From Siderastrea radians (taxonomy: Eukaryota > Cnidaria > Anthozoa > Scleractinia > Rhizangiidae), in contig OZ024896.1 of the NCBI GenBank assembly GCA_964017195.1, positions 2,614,487 to 2,678,486 on the forward strand: a stretch of DNA of 64,000 nucleotides. The letters run 5' to 3'. Numbering within the stretch: the first letter of the stretch is position 1; every line of letters starts with the position of its first letter. The position numbers and the translations under genes are program-made. Shown in pieces: positions 1-11,200 of this stretch. Below the pieces are notes generated by a model. That model did not search any database. It saw only the letters and a list, made by a program, of their open reading frames with translations, and was not told where the DNA came from.

Positions 1-195
1 TTGTCTTTAAACGGACATAATTTGAGTGGTTCCGTTCATCGCATAAATGGTTTTGTAGATACGAAGCAGGTTTCTAGATTTTTATTAAATGGTTGTGATG
101 AAATAATTATGAATCAGAATAATTTTAAAAAAATAGAATTAATATATTCAAGCCAAAAAAGTACACCTAATTTTTCATTCAACCGAAACAACTAA
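1..195 (+). CDS. C-terminal part of an unidentified small protein
   Basis: The frame is open from the left edge to a TAA after 64 codons, and no ATG lies at its beginning, so it is probably the end of a gene that starts outside the window. The peptide is rich in Asn, Lys and Ser and ends in an Asn-rich tail; I recognise no domain. It is listed because it lies 145 bases before a second intronless ORF on the same strand, and the first kilobase is unusually densely coding compared with the rest of the window. It could be chance. Confidence 0.2.
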   Translation: MSLNGHNLSGSVHRINGFVDTKQVSRFLLNGCDEIIMNQNNFKKIELIYSSQKSTPNFSFNRNN

Positions 196-339
196 AACAC
201 AGACAATTAATATTAATATAATGTTTCCGTATTGTTGTACAATGCTCATAGATTTGAATTCGCCTGCAAAAGATGAAAAAATCTTAATGTTGCTTAAATA
301 TATATAGTATCACAAACATTTTTTATATTATATAGCATA

Positions 340-825
340 ATGCAGAATATATATGAATTCAACCATATCGACGAGACACTTTCTAAAGAGAAAGTTAAAA
401 TTTTGAAAGATTTATATGCGTATTACCACAAGAAACATTATGGTTATGAAAAGCTGTACCACAGTTTTCGACGAAAAAATTTTGTTTGTAATCTTTCAGC
501 TGGCAAATTAATTATTAGTGCCGCAGTTGCCGGAGGAATTACGTTGAACCCTGCTGTCATGGCAACTTTAACTGGTGTTGGTCTTGTTTTAAAAGCAGTC
601 GCTAGCCTGAAGAAATATGATAAGAAAACAGAACAAACAAATTGTGCCCGTATCGAATACAAGAAAATTCTTGATGAGATTCGTTTTTACCTCAGAGGTG
701 AAGCTTTCAACGAAAAGGTCTTTCTTGATAGATTGAAAATGATAGATAATTTCGTCACTGATCATTGTATGGAGATTCCGCCATCTATTTCTAAAAAGTA
801 TGAAAAAACATTCGTTCAGTTGTAG
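340..825 (+). CDS. Unidentified 161-aa protein with a central hydrophobic hairpin
   Basis: An intronless ORF begins at an ATG about 40 bases downstream of a TATA-like run (298-308). Residues 1-50 are charged and rich in Lys and Tyr. Residues about 53-92 form a Gly/Ala/Val/Leu-rich hydrophobic stretch broken by an Asn-Pro, which would fit two short membrane segments or a membrane-inserting hairpin. The C-terminal half is an amphipathic, charged helical region ending near a Met-Glu-Ile-Pro-Pro segment. I do not recognise the family; the topology (basic N-terminus, hydrophobic hairpin, helical tail) resembles small membrane-active proteins, but that is only an inference. A second ORF on the same strand begins 30 bases after the stop, a spacing unusual for an animal gene and more typical of a compact viral or mobile element. 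Confidence 0.45.
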   Translation: MQNIYEFNHIDETLSKEKVKILKDLYAYYHKKHYGYEKLYHSFRRKNFVCNLSAGKLIISAAVAGGITLNPAVMATLTGVGLVLKAVASLKKYDKKTEQTNCARIEYKKILDEIRFYLRGEAFNEKVFLDRLKMIDNFVTDHCMEIPPSISKKYEKTFVQL

Positions 826-855
826 ATTTTCAAAGTAATTATATACGCTCACAAA

Positions 856-1092
856 ATGATTGCAACTTTGCAAGCTATTTGTTATTTGGTTATTTTTGAA
901 CTTCTTTCACCGCCAGAAACAAAACAAATACGATTTATCACTCGTGAGTGTGTTTCAAAAATATTGTTACCAACTCGTGACAAAGATGGTTACCCCATTT
1001 CAGGACTAGATGTGGTTCATAAAGTTGAAAATGAAACCTTTTTTCTTGTAAAAAACGAAAAATGCGTGATTGTCACGCGTGACCTTATGTGA
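856..1092 (+). CDS. Unidentified 78-aa protein with hydrophobic N-terminus
   Basis: The ORF begins with an ATG 30 bases after the preceding ORF on the same strand. Residues 1-18 are hydrophobic (Ile/Leu/Val/Phe) and could be a signal peptide or anchor; the rest is charged, with a Pro-Pro-Glu-Thr turn and a Lys/Val-rich C-terminus. The last codons run into a palindromic GTCAC/GTGAC patch, so the stop lies inside that repeat. No domain was recognised. The close co-oriented arrangement with its neighbour is the main reason to take it seriously. Confidence 0.3.
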   Translation: MIATLQAICYLVIFELLSPPETKQIRFITRECVSKILLPTRDKDGYPISGLDVVHKVENETFFLVKNEKCVIVTRDLM

Positions 1093-1140
1093 CAAGAGGC
1101 GTGATATTGTGTGACGGCGAACGTGACAGTCACGCGTGAC
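1072..1140. repeat. Duplicated 12-bp palindrome in a GTCAC/GTGAC cluster
   Basis: The perfect palindrome GTCACGCGTGAC occurs at 1072-1083 and again at 1129-1140. Between and just beyond them (to about 1155) lie further GTGAC, GTGTGAC and GTCAC pentamers in both orientations, roughly ten in 90 bases. Such clustered inverted pentamers resemble protein-binding iterons at replication origins or tight promoters; this role is inference. Confidence 0.6.
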
Positions 1141-1660
1141 ATTTCGTGACAGGTCACACAAAAAGGGCAAAACCCTTGTCGGGGGGTGGTCGTTGGCTGT
1201 TCTTGCCTATCCTCGGCTAGGACTTTCACCTCACCGAAGTCAGGATTTCACCGCTGACAAGGCGGTTGTCATTCCACATTTCACCTCTGGGAGCGAGGTT
1301 TGAAATCCCGAGGGATTTCTGAGCACCCCCCTGTTACCAGTAGGGCCGAGGCGGGCTCACCCGTAGGGTACTCTCCCACTGGAAGGAGTTCCCCTATACC
1401 TCGTAATTCACCGCATGCACAAGCCCTCAAACAGGGTTCAGATGGTGGCCAACCATCACCCCCCTAAGGCTTCACCAATGAGTGAACTAATATATATTGA
1501 TCACTTTCAATATATATTACACACACTTTTCTTCTTCTATTTGTTATGGTACCCTTTTTCTGCCCTTCACCTAAATGTCGCAATAATTGAATATTTACGC
1601 ATGCGCTTCACAGAATTTCACCTCGAGCAGGAAAGTACACGCTATTAAACGAATGTATCT
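1093..1660. other. GC-rich non-coding patch with recurrent TTCACC
   Basis: This stretch is clearly more GC-rich than the flanking AT-rich DNA. TTCACC recurs on the plus strand near 1227, 1250, 1283, 1408, 1470, 1568 and 1618. There are several short complementary runs (for example around CCGAGG/CCTCGG and CCACTGG/CCAGTAGG) that could fold. I find no gene, tRNA or known ribozyme core in it. Confidence 0.3.
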
Positions 1661-1663
1661 CCA

Positions 1664-2052
1664 ATGTATCTTACTATGGATGTCTGTAGAGATCAACAAA
1701 CGATCTCACAAGACTGGTCAACAGAAGATGTATTTATAAATCAACAAGAAATCTCACAAGACTGGCCAACAGAGGATGTATATATAGATCACCAAGAGAT
1801 CTCAGAAGAATGGCCAACTAAGGAAAGTTTTAAAAGAAGAGAAATTTCAAAATGGAGAGATATTTCAGACGATATATACAAAATTTGGGAATTCAGCTAT
1901 TTTAACTTTAAAAAAAAAATGGAGATGAATTTCTTGTATGGGCCCCTAAACGTCTTGCTGAAGATCTAGAAGCCTCTTATCAATTTGTTTATAAAATAGG
2001 TCTCAAAACGTCTGCTGACGGAAATGAATATTTTGATTATGAATTAATGTAA
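1664..2052 (+). pseudogene. Frameshifted ORF with a repeated Asp-Trp-x-Thr-Glu-Asp motif
   Basis: The N-terminal part contains three imperfect repeats of about 17 residues, each with a Ile-Ser-(Gln/Glu)-(Asp/Glu)-Trp core followed by Thr-(Glu/Lys) and, in two, Asp-Val. At a run of ten A (1910-1919) the coding appearance moves to another frame: the original frame soon ends at 1969, while the shifted frame stays open to the TAA at 2050-2052 with normal-looking composition. This could be a real disabling indel, a homopolymer sequencing error, or programmed slippage. Family not recognised; it lies in the same dense cluster as the ORFs at 340-1092. Confidence 0.35.
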
Positions 2053-2374
2053 GCAACAGAGACACCAATATAGTTAAATAATAGCGTCTACATTCCTGAA
2101 GGTTTGAAAAATTTAAGACCAAGATTTGTTTTTAAGGATGAGTGATTTTAAGAAATCACACTGTATTTTTTTCAAGTTGTGTTGCAAAGGGGGTTTCCCT
2201 TCAGTGCTTGCACAAGAATACAAATTACGTCGTTGTCTGCGAAAACTTAATTAACATTTGTATCTCACTAAAGCGGAACGGTGAAGAAACGGCAAAAGTT
2301 TTAAGGAATTAAAAAAAATATGTTTTCTGTTTTAGTTTTTTTTGTTCTGCAGACGCAACCGTGCGAAAGAATAT

Positions 2375-2764
2375 TTAATCATCCTCTTCCCAAAAACGAA
2401 TAAATTCTTCGTTGTATCGTAAGTTGATATGATGAATAACTCCATTTTCATAACAAATTGAACATACCCCGGTTGATTCAGCACCAATATCATAAAAATT
2501 ACTAAAAGTCCTTACATTTACGATTCGTTGACGCTTTTCACAAAACGGCGCATCGAGAATACCCTCATGAATTTCTTTCCAACCTCTTGCTAATCTGTTA
2601 TATGCGCTGTGCCAGTCGCAAGTATCAGAGCAAATCTTTACTAAAGGTATATTCTCGATCGGTGGAGTGTACAACAGTTTATGTTTGATTCCTTGCTTAA
2701 AACAGGGGTAACAAAGCCCTTCCCAGCGGCAGTTATTACACTCTAAGCATATTATTATACGCAC
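2375..2764 (-). CDS. Unidentified Cys-rich 129-aa protein
   Basis: The single-exon ORF contains paired cysteines typical of zinc binding: CLECNNC near residues 8-14, CYPC near 18-21, CSDTC near 45-49, a lone Cys around 74, and CSIC near 102-105 followed by two His (Ile-His-His). It ends with an acidic Trp-Glu-Glu-Asp-Asp tail. The spacing does not match a RING, PHD or C2H2 finger well enough to name one. It faces the opposite way to the four plus-strand ORFs of the same cluster, and the 320 bases between 2053 and 2374 contain no gene that I can see. Confidence 0.4.
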   Translation of the reverse strand: MRIIICLECNNCRWEGLCYPCFKQGIKHKLLYTPPIENIPLVKICSDTCDWHSAYNRLARGWKEIHEGILDAPFCEKRQRIVNVRTFSNFYDIGAESTGVCSICYENGVIHHINLRYNEEFIRFWEEDD

Positions 2765-3106
2765 AAGTTGCTGCCTGTTGTGACAGAAAGGTTGTTTTGA
2801 TAACTCATTGTGTACCTCTTTCCAACCAAAAGCTGTTTGTGATTATCTAATTGAAAGAATTTTTTAAAAATAATACGAGATGCTTCGTTTTAATTTTTTT
2901 CTTTTTTTTGAATGCTGGGTGTTTTGAAATAGGAAAATATGGGTGTAAGAATGAGGTAGTATTCATTTACTACACCTATTACTACTCCCCAAACGAAACT
3001 CGCCTTATTTACTTGTGACCCAAGATGGTTTCCTGGGCAAAGTTTGAGGGAAAACCTTTTTCTGACTCGAAATGCAGTGGACCGCTCTTACAGACATTGC
3101 CACTTA
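2765..3106. other. AT-rich spacer, nothing recognised
   Basis: No ORF, RNA gene or clear repeat structure is visible; the only notable feature is a T-rich run near 2890-2910. Confidence 0.4.
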
Positions 3107-3763
3107 GGGACGTTCGCGCAAAAAACTTCTACAATACAGATTTTTTTCATACTTTGGCTACAGTCAGATAATGAGTTACCTATGTCAGAAATGGAAAAAA
3201 TTGGGGGTCACCGACTTCGTTTTCGAAATAAAGCGCGTCAAAAACTACCTCAATTTTGACAAATCGGCCCTCGTAACTCGACATGGCCTCAGTGCCTGTT
3301 AGTTGAAAAATATTAAAAATGATTCGCTGTAGACCCACTTTCTTAGTCAAATTTTACTTAAGTGGGTCTGTTAAGTAAATAATTTGAACCGGTGTCATCC
3401 TTTTAGTTAAATTCAACCTCTAAGATCGACTTTAACGAACACCGTGCAGCTTCAATAATAGTAGAATTCGATGATGCGAGGGCAGAAAAGTTGAAAAAAA
3501 TCAAACTTCTACAATACAGATTTTCTTTAATTTTTCACAAAACGTAGATTATCGACAAAGAAAGTGATCTATCAAAAGAAAATATGGGGTCACCGAACAT
3601 TTAAGAGAGTTAAACCCGTGCATAGATATTAAAGTGCCCACTAGCGCTATATATCTCCACATTTCTTCAACAACGCGCGCGCTTAATGCATGACGTGGGA
3701 TGACATCACGAAGTGAATTGCGTGCCTAGTAAGGATGCGCAGAAACAATTGGCGCGAACGTCC
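3107..3763. mobile_element. Putative MITE, TIR GGGACGTTCGCGC, TSD TTA
   Basis: The left end reads TTA then GGGACGTTCGCGC; the right end reads GCGCGAACGTCC then TTA, giving near-identical inverted ends flanked by TTA (3104-3106 and 3764-3766). A 3-bp TWA duplication is usual for PIF/Harbinger-type elements. The interior has two related segments (ACTTCTACAATACAGATTTT near 3125 and 3509, and GGGGTCACCGA near 3207 and 3589), so part of it is internally duplicated. No transposase is encoded; the short ORFs inside are not convincing. Confidence 0.45.
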
Positions 3764-4905
3764 TTAAACGGCAAAACAGGCAAAAGTGCGGCGAAGGAAA
3801 ATCAATATCGAATTTTTTTTACATTCATATCAGGATCGCATTTAGATTTGATCTGGCAAAAGAAAACATCTGTCATATACACTTTAAATATGAACACAAA
3901 CTTCATAAATTTTACACATTAATTTCGTTTTACTTGAATGCCGAATGAGAGGTGGGAAGAGTTAAACTGACTCCCATTTAGTCGTCCACGTTTGACCGCA
4001 AACAGCAAATATCAATGGCTTTCTTCTACTCTTTTGACGAGTTCGAAGCGCCTCTAATTTGAAACACCGAGATAATCCTCGTTGGAAGTCTCATTTCCTC
4101 TCTTCGAGGTCAAACGCTTGTCGACCGACTCTCGTCCTCTTTGAACCCGACAATACTTAACAAATAAGAAGACACCATGGTACGTACTCTTATAGACTGA
4201 AGGGTATGACGCCAGCATGGTCAAAACGGAGTAAAGAATGACTAGCAAAACAAGTGATTCTGCAACTATTTTGACGATGGCTGACTGTCAGCTATTGTGT
4301 GCCTGTTTTATTTGTTGTTGTTGTTATTTTTATAATATTGAGAAACACCGACCAGCAAGCATGCAGGTTAATTTAGGCAAATGTCGGGTAATGGAACTTA
4401 AAAGAAGAAACTTGACGCATTTAAGTACCACAAACTACTAGGATGTGACGTGAACGTCAATTTACCTTTCTTTCCTGTTCGTTTAACAATGTACGTTGAT
4501 CTGCTTGTCGTGATTTTTGTGAGTGAATCACCAGCATTTTATGTCATCTTTCAACTACTAACCTTACCTTACTAACCTCAAGCTGACTTCCGAATTCTCC
4601 TCCGAAAGTTTAAGCTGTCGTAAGAGGAAATTGTTCCCCAATACCAAAAGTATTTTTTACTTAGAAACGGCAGAAACGGAACGGAAAGAGGTACTAAACC
4701 CGCACACCAAACAGTACCCACATTAACGAACTTTGTGACGTCATATCATTTTATGTACTTCTAAGAACAATGAATTTTGGCCAATGAGCGCGTGAGAATT
4801 CAGATAATTATTGTAAAAAATGGTGAATACTCGGTTTCATTAAGACATGATAACGGAACGTTTTTATAGCCCTATTACAATAGTAATTAACTTAATTGTA
4901 CTTAC

Positions 4906-5202
4906 TTGATGTTTCCAATATACTTCTTTGACCATACGGTCCAGGACCTGCTTTAGTATACGCTCGGACAGATATGTCGTATCGGGCACAAATTTCAATT
5001 TTGTACAGGACAAGGTACGTGTCTGTTGAATTTACCTCTGTCGCTGGTAATAGATCGTCGTGACCTTGATCCCACCTTAAGTTTACTTCATACATGATAA
5101 CGTTTCCATAACTATTTTCTCTTGGTACAGGTGCCCACGAAATGTTGTATGTGGTTTCATTCACTTTGGAGGAGACAACGTTATCTGGACCAACACTGGG
5201 TG
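4906..5202 (-). CDS. Exon 12: fibronectin type III domain 3
   Basis: A 297-nt phase 1-1 exon encodes an FN3 repeat with YNISWAPVP, YEVNLRWD and YDISVRAYTKAGPG. Its GTAAGT donor shows that the gene goes on to the left. The 4.9 kb to the left edge contain no further exon that I can recognise. Confidence 0.82.
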
Positions 5203-8200
5203 CTAGTGAGTGAAACGTGTAAACAATTCATTAGCAAAACTACGCACAGTTTCTGATTTTCAAGAAAAGTTAAACAAAAGTATGGGAAAATTATCACATT
5301 TTCTTAAAAAACAAAACAAAACAAAAACAACTGTGATTCTTCATGCACGTATTACGTTTTGGTTTAAGTAAACGGCGAACCAAATCGAAAGAAAGAAAAA
5401 AGAAAGCCCAATTTGTCTTTAGAAGATCAAAATATTTTGTAATTAAAAATTAACAGGCACATATTTATGCCATTTCCAAATCTCACTTACATTGTCAACA
5501 CCACTTCAGAAAGATTTGGGACCTTGGGGAGGGGATTGAAGGATCCCACAGAAATGAGTTAGGGACAGTGTTCCTGTGTAGAAATGTAGGTCATGTAGTG
5601 TGTCTCTGTCTTTTGAGTTAGGTCATGACATCCTTAAGTTCCACTATTTAACGAAAGAAAGAAGTATTTCATTTGATGTTGTTTATGTTGTTTATATTAT
5701 TAAGCTGCACGACGTGATTCTACCTGTTGATACAGTGTATGAAACCCGAAAGTGTGACCATTCAAAAAGCTATTGAGCAGTACTTTCGTGTGGTACTGTC
5801 ACCATTGCGTGCAGTGTGGTTCTTATAAAATGAAATCAGGTGAGTAATACTTAACTTTTGAGTCTGTGATGAAATCCTGAGGTGTCTCTATTCAAATGAA
5901 ATATATTGAGGAAAATTTTGAGGGTGTTCATATTCACTTTTCGTGTGCAAATTTTGATTAAAGGGAAATGAAGGGTTTTTGAAAGCAAGATACGCCTGAA
6001 ACCTCCAGTCTTAATTTTCCCTTCAGCTAAAAAAAGTAACAACACTCTTACCGTATTGTGGTATGGCCACAGTGAATGAGGTGTTAGTGCCAGGTTTGAT
6101 AGTGACAGCTCTAACATAAAACTGATAGGTCACACCACCTAACACATCGACTGAGTAACTGAAAGTATTCGGCCCAAAGGTTTCCGTGTGAACACTCTCT
6201 TGGTCTTCATTTTTGCTGTATATCAAATTGTAACCTCTGATTATTCCATTCTTCCGCTCGGGTCTACTCCATATTAGGTTTATTCTTGGACCATGTGACT
6301 CACTTGGCGCTATAACACTGTGACTGAGGAGGGCAGGAACGCCAGGAGCTGATGAAACGAACACAGCGAGGGTTGCAAAGATGTCATGGTTATCACTGAA
6401 TCAAATACTAATCCCCTTCTTAAGTTCTCGGAGTGCCAACGTAACGTCATGTCTCAGGGAAAGTAAATGAGGGTAAATAATACTAGTTTTTTAATTATCC
6501 TCTAATAGTTATAAGTTTTTCGCATATTTTACGTACTGTCAGTTAAGTCCTTACTCGTCTTAAGTTAATACCGATGAGGTTAAGTGTCCTCTGCAACCTT
6601 GTTATTCTTTTCTGTTTCCTGTTTCTTTTCTTTTTTATTATTATGTTTATGATTACTTTCGTAGCTACTTTCGGTCAATCACAGAATGAAATGATATTAC
6701 GGTATACTTGTAATCGTTTACAACTTACCACCTTCCTTTGTCGTGACTACTTGCACAGACCTTGGGCCATTACCAATAGACGAGGAGGCCAAAACTTGAA
6801 ACTCATATTCTGTGTATTTACCGAGTCCAGTGACCTCTCTAGTAAGAGTTGAATTACTTCTAATGGTTATAACACTGAGTGGATCTGCAGCAAGGCTTTT
6901 ATTTCTATACAGCAATTTAAATCCTAGGATAATACCATACGCAGAGTTTGCTGGTGGTAGCTGCCAGGATGCGCGAACACTTGTGGAGGTCAGCGGCGTC
7001 ACGTTAAAGTTGGTGGGGGCTCGGCTTGGACCTTTTAAGTGTAAGTGAGCGCGTCAGTAAAAATACATTAGCAATATTTTTATGGATGCAAGGAAAGCTG
7101 ACCGCAAAGGTTCAAGCCAATGCATGAACTGTCGATTTTCGACAACTTGGAAGTAGGTTTAGCAACAATTGATAAACTACATAAAATAACTTAGCAGCAC
7201 TGAAAGAAAATAGTAGCTTAGGATGCATTTAGAATCGTGTTACTGGGAGCAAGTTAGTTACCTGCAGGTTTAAGTACTCCATACACTTCTACCCTCAGTG
7301 CTTTGCGAGTATGAAATGCAGTTGGTTGAAACCGGATGAACCTTGCTCTTGTCACGCCCATAAGATTATGTTTTATCACGCTGTGCATTTGGTCATTACC
7401 GTTAAAGATCTGCAAAAAAGAAAGATTTTTTTACTTAGTAGCCGACTAACAAGATACTTTTTCGCCACCCAAGCCACAAAAATGCTTTTCAAACTCATTA
7501 TAGTTTACAATTGAGTAAAAGTCAAAATTTTCAGTTGTAATTTATAGCTGGAAACCTGCCTTACGATCAACATTCAGAAAATCTCATGTAGTCAGTTTTA
7601 ACTCGAGAAGATGCGTAGCGTTGGAACTGGGGTTATATAGCCTGTAAAGGAGGAGAATTTGGTCGGTTGGTCGGATAGTCGATCCGATGTAATCTTCATG
7701 GTTTCGCTGAGCACTGCTGGCCTGTGAAACCACAACACTACTTTAAGGAGCTGTGTCACGAAATTTAGCCACATTTTGCCACTAAGACCTGGCACCAAGT
7801 ATCTACACATGAAAATAACGGGTTTACCTCGGTGTAAGAACCTGACAAGATTTTCTTTGTTTGTTAGCTTTTGTTTTGCTGTAAGGTATTGTTTAAAATG
7901 TTTTTGTTTCCTTTGTTTTACGTCATCCGTGAGTTTCACAGGTTCTTACACCGAGGTAAAGCCAAAATAACCGCTTAAAACATTGACGAAAGGTTTTAAT
8001 AACACAGCAAGTACAAAAGAAGGCACCGATGCGCCAAAATGTAAAAGATTAACATGGATTGCAATTGGGGTTTTTGAAAAACTGTCAGGCTGAACAGTTT
8101 TCAAAGTTTGTCTCTAGTAAATTTAAATATAACACTCGGGACACATATTTGTTTGTCACAAAGCTGTAATTTTGTCATTTACAAGTAATTTCTTCGCTAA

Positions 8201-11200
8201 CGTTAAGTTCCATAGCAATTAAGAGCCAGTAATTGGAAAAACCAAAGAAATTGGACTAGACTGCTGTGACACAGCACCTTAATACTGCGGACGCATATAT
8301 TTGATAGCTAAACAAAATGGCGGCCTCATTCCTTATTCCTCGCGGATGACAAGCTGAGTGGTAAAATTGTCCACCCTGCAAGCGCTTGTTCGTCTTGTTT
8401 TCATCCGAAATCGTTGTCGTTGATAGGAATCCCTTCCAAATCCTTAAGAGGCTGGTTTTGGGCTATTTAGCACCAATATCCTCGTAATGATTTATTTGTA
8501 AATTTAAAAAAAGCAACATTGATCTGTAAGATAATTCTGAGAAGAAGCGAAACCGCCATCTGGGCGTGGTTATTCGCCATATTGAATACTGTTCCCTCTC
8601 AGGGGATTGGGTACGGAGCTTTATTATATACATACTGAGATTTATCCACTAAAAAGGCGCAAAATAAATTTTCGTTCACTAGCTGGTCTAAGTAGCTGAA
8701 AGCCAATCAAATGTCGCGTATCACTTTTTTCACGTGTGAAGAAAACGAAACGTCTAATCGGGTGACGCGTATCATGTTTTCTGACGTGTGAGCCGTAACA
8801 ATTAGTGACTCTCATTCAGGCTTTCGCTTTTCAAGTCTCTTGCAAGTGTTCAAGTTAACTTTATTTTAAGCTTAAAAACATAAGCGAGAAAAGATTTGTT
8901 GCCCACGATACTTCGGTTGAGGATTATGTGGAAAGTCTCGAAAGCAAAAACACAAAAGAGAAGACGAAGCCAGATGTAAAATTGCTGGAAGAATTTTTGA
9001 GAAACGAAAAGAGAAAAGTGCACACTATATAGACACAGACAGGTATCTTGCGGAGTTTATTCGCTCCGTTAGACGTAAAGTCGGAGAAGATTTTTATCCC
9101 TGAAGCTTAAGATGTCTTGTTTGAAGTATTGGGAGGCATTTGAAGAAAAATAACTAGCCCGTGGTTTGAACTGACTACAAAATGTCCACAGTCAAAGAAT
9201 TTACATAACTTACGAGCAAATGTCGCTAAGGTTTGAGCAAAATTGGAAATGGTCAAAATAAACTTCCCTTCATTTTTTGCGTGAAGTTAGTCCTTCGGGT
9301 GGAAGTAATCATGATGGTATTTTTTTCATTTCTCGTGATAAACCGAACTTGGTATCACGGGGGGAAGTTCATGCCCAAAAATGCATTTTTTCGGATGTTT
9401 TAATCCCTGAAAATTGACTTTTTGTTAGCTAATTTTATCAAAGCACGAGAGATTGGTTGAAATTCTATTGACATTTTAGCAACCTATCATCCTTCTACTT
9501 TATAAAAATGTTATTAGATTTTTTCTTTGTTCCCGGGGGGATCCCTGGCCCTCCTTTCCTTGTAAGGGGGGAAACTCTACTTTTGAAAAACTGAAAATGA
9601 GACATCTTTGACTAAAACAAAATCCAACTGGTATTCACATTTTGATTGACCTCGAAGTTGTAAATAAAGATTTGATTCTTTCTTAATCTTTTGATGCTTA
9701 AAAGTTCGCGGGCACTTAAGTGGTTTTTGCAGGGCACGTGAATTAAAACAGGCACCTTAGGCAAAATGACAATTTTCTTTTATTTTAAGTGGCTACTTGT
9801 TAGAACTTAAGGAATGCTACAGCAGTTATATACCACCATGCTGTTTCTTTATCATTTATAGATTGCTATTATTTCCCTTTTGTAGGATAATATTACGCGA
9901 ATCGAGAAATATTACTTTTTCAACATCACACTCTCGTTGGGGACTGTTAATTTACGCAAAAACAGTACTCAGTTAACCGGTTGAGAAAACTATAAAAATA
10001 AACTTGCACAGTAAACTAGTCTAAAAAATAAGCTTTATAAGAAACAATTGTTGTCTGACATACCATTTTGTAAAGTAATCAGTTCAAGAGCGGCCTTAGA
10101 GCCAACCCCAAGTCGCGTCGAATTCAGGGATCCTTCAAGGTTCCATTTCGGTCACGACGATTATTATCGCCAGATCAAGAGTTCAGTTCTCATCCTTGCA
10201 GCAGCCGCAAATGGTTTCATTTACAAGGATCTTCTATCCCGTTTGCTGCAACCGCCAACAGATCGACCAAAACACTGCAAACAGCTCCCAGAGCAGCAAA
10301 CATCACTCGATACTCCACCAATCCTGCTCTGGCCGCCATGTTGGATTTCGCGACATGAGTACTTCGGGTTCTTCCGGTATCCATTTTTGTCACGCTGCTC
10401 GGAAATACTGTTTAAAGTCAACTGGCTTGTTCTTTCGAATTTTAAGCAAGTTCAAAGTATTAAGCTGTCACATTATTTCATAACATTATTCTTACTGGTA
10501 CACGAGAATTGAAACATTGAATGTTCACGATTGTTGGGTGTACCGCTGACCAGAATCTCATTGCTTATCGCAGCAGCTGGAGGCGTGCTCAACTGCAGCT
10601 TCTACGAAGTCATTTTCACCCAAGTCTTTAATAATTCCGATGCAATCTCTCCCAACTCTCTTCATTTGTCATTAAATGAAGACAAGTTGGACATTATGCT
10701 AAAATAGGAGGCCACTTGGTGGGGAGTTAAAAATAAGATTGTTGAAACACGCGCTCATTGTCTTCATTTTGTAGCGTTACCGTCATCGCCTTTGCAACAT
10801 TTTCTGGGTTTGCTTTCATCTCTGTCTTCTCCTCCTCCTCTTTGTAAAATTCTATTTAGAAAATCTTTCTCCTTTTCGTTAGAGGATGATCTTGACTTAT
10901 ATTAGACTTAAGAGCCCATTCCTGTGCCAATTATGCTGGCCTGGTTGGGTTTCATTGGGGTTTTTTTAACGATGGGTTTGCTTTAAAGGAGCACAATCAC
11001 GACGATTTCGCAGATTTCTGGTCAAAACTGTGCTAAAATTATCGGTAGCTAACTTTATCCATGTCCAACATTGTGTTTGAACATTTAAACGAACATATTA
11101 ACTTAATTTCATTACGAGAAACTAAACCATGACAATTTAATATCGATTTAATGTCAACACGCTGAAAGAATTTGAAAAGTTTAGCCTAATTTTTTCAAAT

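Noticed and set aside
1300..1450. An rRNA or ribozyme in the GC-rich patch
   Set aside because: No conserved rRNA core, hammerhead or HDV-like motif could be matched.
4054..4248. A further FN3 exon of the adhesion gene
   Set aside because: The reading frame shows no FN3 Trp/Tyr pattern and no acceptor in the required phase.
10048..10512. A 154-codon ORF and its counterpart at 12616-12861
   Set aside because: Both lie in inverted arms of the same mobile element, lack a domain and do not agree in frame.
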